From NCBI GenBank assembly GCA_003558175.1, contig PWMO01000421.1, positions 1 through 9,526 on the forward strand: a stretch of 9,526 nucleotides of DNA, written 5' to 3'. The notes under the pieces are model-generated. The model searched no databases. It worked only from the letters and a program-made list of their open reading frames with translations, and was not told the DNA's origin. This DNA comes from Spirochaetaceae bacterium. GTDB taxonomy: Bacteria > Spirochaetota > Spirochaetia > DSM-27196 > PWMO01. The position numbers and the translations under genes were made by a program. Below are positions 6,661 through 9,526 of the stretch, piece after piece (the first letter of the stretch is position 1; each line of letters opens with the position of its first letter).

Positions 6661-6675
6661 GGTAGTATACATACC
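6661..6675. promoter_or_regulatory. Divergent promoter with -10 elements sharing GTATAC
   Basis: The 15 bases form an interrupted inverted repeat (GGTA, seven bases, TACC) around the palindrome GTATAC. On the plus strand TATACA (6666-6671) is six bases before the ATG at 6678. On the minus strand TATACT (6669-6664) is five bases before the ATG at 6658. Only 19 bases separate the two start codons and none of them resembles a Shine-Dalgarno site. No good -35 hexamer is seen; TGTGAAAA at 6641-6648 is the nearest candidate for the plus strand. The two -10 boxes overlap, so the polymerases must exclude each other. Confidence 0.55.
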
Positions 6676-6677
6676 AC

Positions 6678-7949
6678 ATGAGGAACCGCCGGTCTATTGT
6701 AGCTCACCTTGAATCCGATTACCAGAAGCCGATCCGCGACCCGCTCTGGAAGCATATCTACGTCTCGGACGCGGTGCAGCACCTGCTCGACGCCCAGCCG
6801 TGCCGCCAGCTCTCGCGCATCAAACAGCTCGGCCCCGCTTTTCTGGTCTACCCCGGTGCCACGCATACCCGGCTGAGTCACAGTCTGGGTGTGTTCGATA
6901 TCGCGCGGCGCGTGATCCGGCGCCTGGTGCAGCTGCCCGATGCGCCGGAGATCACCCTCGACGGCGTGCGTGCGTTTCTGGCTGCGGCGTTACTGCACGA
7001 TCTCGGGCACTTCCCATACACTCACAGCTTCAAGGAGCTGCCGCTCGCCGACCATGAGGTGCTGACCGGCACTCTGGTGCAGAGCCGTCCGATCAGCGGT
7101 CTGCTGCGTGACCATATGAAGGCCGACCCGCAGACGGTGGCAGCGATTGTGGACACCACCGCCGACATTGCGCCCTCAGGTGAAGTGGCCTTCTTTCGCT
7201 CCCTGCTCTCCGGCGCGCTTGATCCCGACAAGCTCGACTACCTCAACCGTGACGCCTACTTCTGCGGCGTTCCGTACGTTGTACAGGATATTGACTTCAT
7301 CCTGAGCAGGCTCCGCGCCGACGGCAATCGGGGCATCGCGGTCGACGTGTCGGGGATCTCCGCGGTAGAGAACATTCTGTTCTCCAAGTATCTGATGTAC
7401 CGCGCGGTGTACTGGCACAAAACGGTGCGGGTAGCAACGGCCATGATCAAGAAGGCGGTCTACCAGCCACTGCGCGAACAGGTAGTAAAGCCGGATGATC
7501 TCTACGGGCTCGATGATGACCTGTTCTTTGTGCAGTTCGCCCGCCGCGACTACGCTGCGTTCGAGCTCATCCGCCGCGTCTACGACCGGCGCCTGCACCA
7601 GGTGGTATGGGACGCGCCGTTCGATCCCGGCAACCCGCTGCATCGGCAGCTTGGCGGCATCGAGGCGCGACACCGGCTGGAAGAGGTGGCTGCCGAGCGC
7701 ATCGCCGGCAGAGTCGCGCGCCGGGTGCCACCGGAATGGGTGATTATCGATCTGCCGGAGAGCATCAGTTTCGAGGTCGATCTGGCGGTCTGGGATGAAG
7801 GGCGGCTGAGCAACTACCCCGATTCCGACACCGTGTTCAGCGCACCGGTGGTGGACGGCTTCACCCGTACCCTGCGGCGCATCCGCATCATGCTCAGCCC
7901 GGAGATCGCCGATGCGGTCACTCATCCGGAGGAACTGCTTGAATCCTGA
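6678..7949 (+). CDS. HD-domain phosphohydrolase (SAMHD1/dGTPase-like)
   Basis: A 423-residue cytoplasmic protein of the HD superfamily branch that includes SAMHD1 and related dNTP triphosphohydrolases (COG1078 type), which bind divalent metals and release triphosphate from deoxynucleotides. Metal ligands are clear: His68 in TRLSHSLGV, His107-Asp108 in LLHDLGHFPYTH, and Asp187 in DPDKLDYLNRD. The block CGVPYVVQDIDFILSRL at 196-212 is also typical of the family. Length is normal. The C-terminal 150 residues are less conserved and mainly alpha/beta. The substrate is not certain; some members act on other nucleotides. The ATG at 6678 is the first in frame near the promoter and has no Shine-Dalgarno sequence, suggesting leaderless translation. 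Its 3' end overlaps the ttcA start by 11 bases, so both are in one operon with coupled translation. With nrdR nearby, nucleotide-pool control is suggestive but unproved. Confidence 0.95.
   Translation: MRNRRSIVAHLESDYQKPIRDPLWKHIYVSDAVQHLLDAQPCRQLSRIKQLGPAFLVYPGATHTRLSHSLGVFDIARRVIRRLVQLPDAPEITLDGVRAFLAAALLHDLGHFPYTHSFKELPLADHEVLTGTLVQSRPISGLLRDHMKADPQTVAAIVDTTADIAPSGEVAFFRSLLSGALDPDKLDYLNRDAYFCGVPYVVQDIDFILSRLRADGNRGIAVDVSGISAVENILFSKYLMYRAVYWHKTVRVATAMIKKAVYQPLREQVVKPDDLYGLDDDLFFVQFARRDYAAFELIRRVYDRRLHQVVWDAPFDPGNPLHRQLGGIEARHRLEEVAAERIAGRVARRVPPEWVIIDLPESISFEVDLAVWDEGRLSNYPDSDTVFSAPVVDGFTRTLRRIRIMLSPEIADAVTHPEELLES
7928..7932 (+). promoter_or_regulatory. Shine-Dalgarno site that fixes the TTG start of ttcA
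   Basis: A full GGAGG inside the end of the HD gene is followed after six bases by TTG at 7939. The upstream in-frame ATG at 7912 has no such site, so TTG is preferred. Confidence 0.75.
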
Positions 7950-8709
7950 AATCACCCGCGCCTTCGCCGGCGGGCCCATATCTCCTCGCTTGCGCCGCTT
8001 CCTGCGTAACGTCGGCCGCGGCATCAATGAGTTTGCCATGATCGGCGCGGGGCAGCGCGTTCTGGTCGGGGTCTCGGGCGGCAAAGACTCGCTCGCTCTC
8101 GCACTGGCGCTCAGCTTGCGGCGCAAGCATCTGCCGATCAGCTACGAGGTCGAAGCGGTTCACGTTGACTGGCGTGAACACGCACTGAGCGAAGCCGAAC
8201 GGAGTCGGCTGCAGCGGTTCTTCGAGACGATCGGCGTGCCGTTTCGATCCATCCCGATGTCGATGTTTCCGCCCTCGTTCAACGGCCGCTTCGACTGCTA
8301 CCTCTGTGCGCGAAACCGAAAGCGCGTCCTGTTCGACGTCGCGGCCGAACGCGGCACGGCGCTGGTTGCCTTTGGACATCACCTGGACGATATCGTCGAG
8401 ACCACCCTGATGAACATCTGCTTCCGCGGCTCATTTGCCACCATGAAGCCGGTGCAGGAGTTCTTCGGCGGGAAACTGCACGTTATCCGACCGCTCTGCC
8501 GTGTTACCGAACGCGAGATCTCGAACATCAGCGACTACCTGCAACTGCCGATTACCTCGATCGACTGCCCGCTGCGCCACACCAACCTTCGCACAACGCT
8601 CAAGCCGCTGATCGCGGAACTGCACCGAAAGAACCCCCGGGTGCGGGAAAATGTCTTTCGTTCGACGTGGAATATCAACTTCGACTATCTCCCGCATCAA
8701 CCGCATTGA
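7939..8709 (+). CDS. ttcA: tRNA 2-thiocytidine biosynthesis protein TtcA-like
   Basis: A PP-loop ATPase of 256 residues that, by family, adenylates and thiolates cytidine 32 of certain tRNAs using a [4Fe-4S] cluster. The ATP-binding loop SGGKDS is at 46-51. Cys120 and Cys123 form the CYLC pair, and the third cluster ligand is probably Cys210 in SIDCPLR. GHHLDDIVET at 146-155 is the second conserved PP-loop block. The C-terminal helix region (NPRVRENVFRSTWNI) corresponds to the RxENIFRAL segment I associate with TtcA. It is shorter than enterobacterial TtcA (about 310 residues), mainly in the tail. TTG at 7939 is chosen as start because GGAGG lies six bases before it; an ATG at 7912 would add nine residues. 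It overlaps the HD gene by 11 bases. TilS is less likely because the CxxC pair is present and the lysidine-synthase C-terminal domains are absent. Related thiolases such as TtuA remain possible. Confidence 0.88.
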   Translation: MNPEITRAFAGGPISPRLRRFLRNVGRGINEFAMIGAGQRVLVGVSGGKDSLALALALSLRRKHLPISYEVEAVHVDWREHALSEAERSRLQRFFETIGVPFRSIPMSMFPPSFNGRFDCYLCARNRKRVLFDVAAERGTALVAFGHHLDDIVETTLMNICFRGSFATMKPVQEFFGGKLHVIRPLCRVTEREISNISDYLQLPITSIDCPLRHTNLRTTLKPLIAELHRKNPRVRENVFRSTWNINFDYLPHQPH

Positions 8710-8735
8710 TTCCTGCGCCGTCTATGTAGTAGACT
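8706..8735 (+). promoter_or_regulatory. Possible promoter of the 152-residue gene
   Basis: TTGATT (8706-8711, overlapping the ttcA stop) and TAGACT (8730-8735) are separated by 18 bases, each matching four of six consensus positions. A transcript would begin near 8742 with a leader of about 16 bases. GTCTA/TAGAC (8720-8724 and 8730-8734) forms a five-base inverted repeat over the -10 region, either a possible operator or chance. The Shine-Dalgarno site is weak (ACGGG, seven bases before the ATG). Confidence 0.4.
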
Positions 8736-8757
8736 GGGGAGCAAGACGGGTAACGGC

Positions 8758-9216
8758 ATGAAGTATTCTAAATTGATGAAGGAGCGCGTGAGGCGGACCG
8801 AGGTGCTGTTTCGCGAGCTCGGCTACGAGCTGACCGACGGTGAAATGCTTGAGGACAGCTACACCGCCGGATTTGAAAGTGACGACGGTTTCCAGGGTGG
8901 CCTCTTCATCGATCGCGAGAGCAAGTTCCTCGAGCTGGCATTCACCTTTGCGTTCTCGGCACATTTCGCGGACTTCATCCGTTCACGACTGGAAGACATC
9001 GTGCATGTCTGCTACGAGTACGGGTCTTACTTCAACATTGAGACCGCCGAAGGCGAAATCGCCTTCTCCATATTCTCCAAGATCTATTACGCTGGCCTGA
9101 ACTACTTCTCGCTCAAGGAGACCGTGCGCGACTATCGCGAAGCAATCGACACCCTTGAAGAGCTGTTTCAGATTCAGCGCGAGTTCGGTCCTGGAGTCTC
9201 GCATGGTGATTCATAA
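8758..9216 (+). CDS. Conserved-looking small acidic protein of unknown function
   Basis: I do not recognise this 152-residue protein. It has no signal peptide, membrane segment or cysteine pair (a single Cys at 84). The predicted order is a basic N-terminal helix (1-20), two or three strands with an acidic turn (SDDGFQGGLFIDRESKFLE, 41-59), a strand/helix FAFSAHFADFIRSRLED, strands with paired aromatics (VCYEYGSYFNIET and IAFSIFSKIYYAGLNY), and a C-terminal amphipathic helix (117-141). This helix-strand-helix plan resembles the YbjN/type III secretion chaperone-like fold, which is an inference from pattern only. Coding is supported by length, G/C-ending codons and a four-base-type overlap (14 bases) with the ComFB-like gene that follows, indicating translational coupling and a shared task. 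Confidence 0.85.
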   Translation: MKYSKLMKERVRRTEVLFRELGYELTDGEMLEDSYTAGFESDDGFQGGLFIDRESKFLELAFTFAFSAHFADFIRSRLEDIVHVCYEYGSYFNIETAEGEIAFSIFSKIYYAGLNYFSLKETVRDYREAIDTLEELFQIQREFGPGVSHGDS

Positions 9217-9526
9217 CCTGGTGGAGGACGCGGTCCTCCAGATTATCAACGACATCTGCGACGAAGAAGAAGCGGCCGGCAACCCCCACAACTACAGCAC
9301 CTCGCGGCTGTCGCGCCTCGATGCAGTCTGTTATGTGCTCAACCGCGTACAGCCACGGTACGTAACGTCTGCCCGTGGCGTAGCTCACGTAGAAACGGAC
9401 TTCTCAGGCCACCCCCAGACCCGAATCGATCTGGTAACGATGGCTCACGAAGCGCTGCGGCGCGTGTCTTTTGTACAGCGTTATTACGCCGGCAACGATA
9501 CGGACACCGCACCAGACCCCGCAACC
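9203..9526 (+). CDS. ComFB-family protein, 3' end cut by the window
   Basis: The frame is open for 108 codons to the window edge. The N-terminus MVIHNLVEDAVLQIINDI and the segment LDAVCYVLNRVQPRYVTSARG (in two parts: LDAVCYVLNR and VQPRYVTSARG) match the ComFB family, whose hallmark is HNLxE near the start and a LNxxxPxY motif. ComFB was named from a late competence operon in Bacillus, and cyanobacterial members have been reported to bind cyclic dinucleotides such as c-di-GMP. Here the usual cysteine cluster before the LN motif is replaced: the stretch reads HNYSTSRLSRLD, so zinc binding through it is not expected. GGAG (9193-9196) lies six bases before the ATG at 9203, and the gene overlaps the previous one by 14 bases. 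The tail after residue 96 (AGNDTDTAPDPAT) looks like the start of a disordered end or linker. No com operon genes are visible nearby. Confidence 0.85.
   Translation, partial: MVIHNLVEDAVLQIINDICDEEEAAGNPHNYSTSRLSRLDAVCYVLNRVQPRYVTSARGVAHVETDFSGHPQTRIDLVTMAHEALRRVSFVQRYYAGNDTDTAPDPAT

Noticed and set aside
5000..6712. Long 570-codon plus-strand open frame opposite the PilZ and lipoprotein genes
   Set aside because: Its translation is rich in Arg, His and Gln with no domain-like pattern, and it spans two well-supported minus-strand genes and their gap. It is explained by codon bias of the real strand.
7176..8126. 316-codon minus-strand open frame opposite the HD and ttcA genes
   Set aside because: It lies antisense to two clear enzyme genes with catalytic motifs, crosses their junction and shows no family features.
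7939..8709. tRNA-Ile lysidine synthetase TilS as identity of the PP-loop protein
   Set aside because: The CxxC pair and a third cysteine of the TtcA type are present, and the protein lacks the extra C-terminal domains of most TilS proteins.
8720..8734. Hairpin GTCTA/TAGAC as terminator of ttcA
   Set aside because: Five A/T-rich pairs without a following T run. It overlaps a plausible -10 element and is better left as a possible operator or chance repeat.
1..9526. CRISPR array, insertion sequence, phage or other mobile element
   Set aside because: No spaced direct repeats, transposase or integrase motifs, or long terminal repeats were seen on reading both strands.

Overview
The window is ordinary-looking chromosomal DNA of high G+C content, densely coding, with no insertion sequence, phage gene, integrase or CRISPR array. 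The gene content suggests a free-living spirochaete of the Spirochaeta/Alkalispirochaeta type. Pointers are a large PilZ protein with an unrelated N-terminal part, a nucleotide-cyclase-like + STAND ATPase + TPR protein, a ComFB-family protein and a small lipoprotein. This placement is inference; the only universally conserved markers here (NrdR, a tRNA) do not settle it.

Left part (1-1332): the last codons of a gene entering from the left run into a convergent alpha/beta-hydrolase gene on the minus strand. That gene is divergent from nrdR, the repressor of ribonucleotide reductase genes, on the plus strand. The 3' end of nrdR overlaps a minus-strand tRNA with anticodon CAU, which has a near-perfect sigma70 promoter of its own.

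Middle part (1427-6658, all minus strand), read in transcription order: a lipoprotein, a PilZ-domain protein 27 bases further on, then after a 99-base gap a 128-residue cyclase-like ORF and an 858-residue STAND/TPR protein. These last two ORFs lie in the same reading frame. They are separated only by one TAA codon and 22 further open codons, so together they look like one roughly 1009-codon gene of the known cyclase-AAA-TPR architecture interrupted by a single stop. The ATPase also lacks a recognisable Walker A motif, and the cyclase-like part lacks the catalytic motifs, so this looks like a sensory or scaffold protein rather than an enzyme.

Right part (6678-9526, plus strand): a SAMHD1-like HD phosphohydrolase is translationally coupled, through a TTG start, to a TtcA-type tRNA thiolase. 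After a probable promoter come an unrecognised 152-residue protein and, overlapping it by 14 bases, a ComFB-family protein cut by the window edge. PilZ and ComFB are both families tied to cyclic dinucleotides, so second-messenger signalling is the most likely common theme.

Two divergent gene pairs (hydrolase/nrdR and lipoprotein/HD protein) have back-to-back -10 elements that share bases. In three of the four directions the predicted transcription start falls on or next to the start codon with no Shine-Dalgarno sequence, which suggests leaderless mRNAs.
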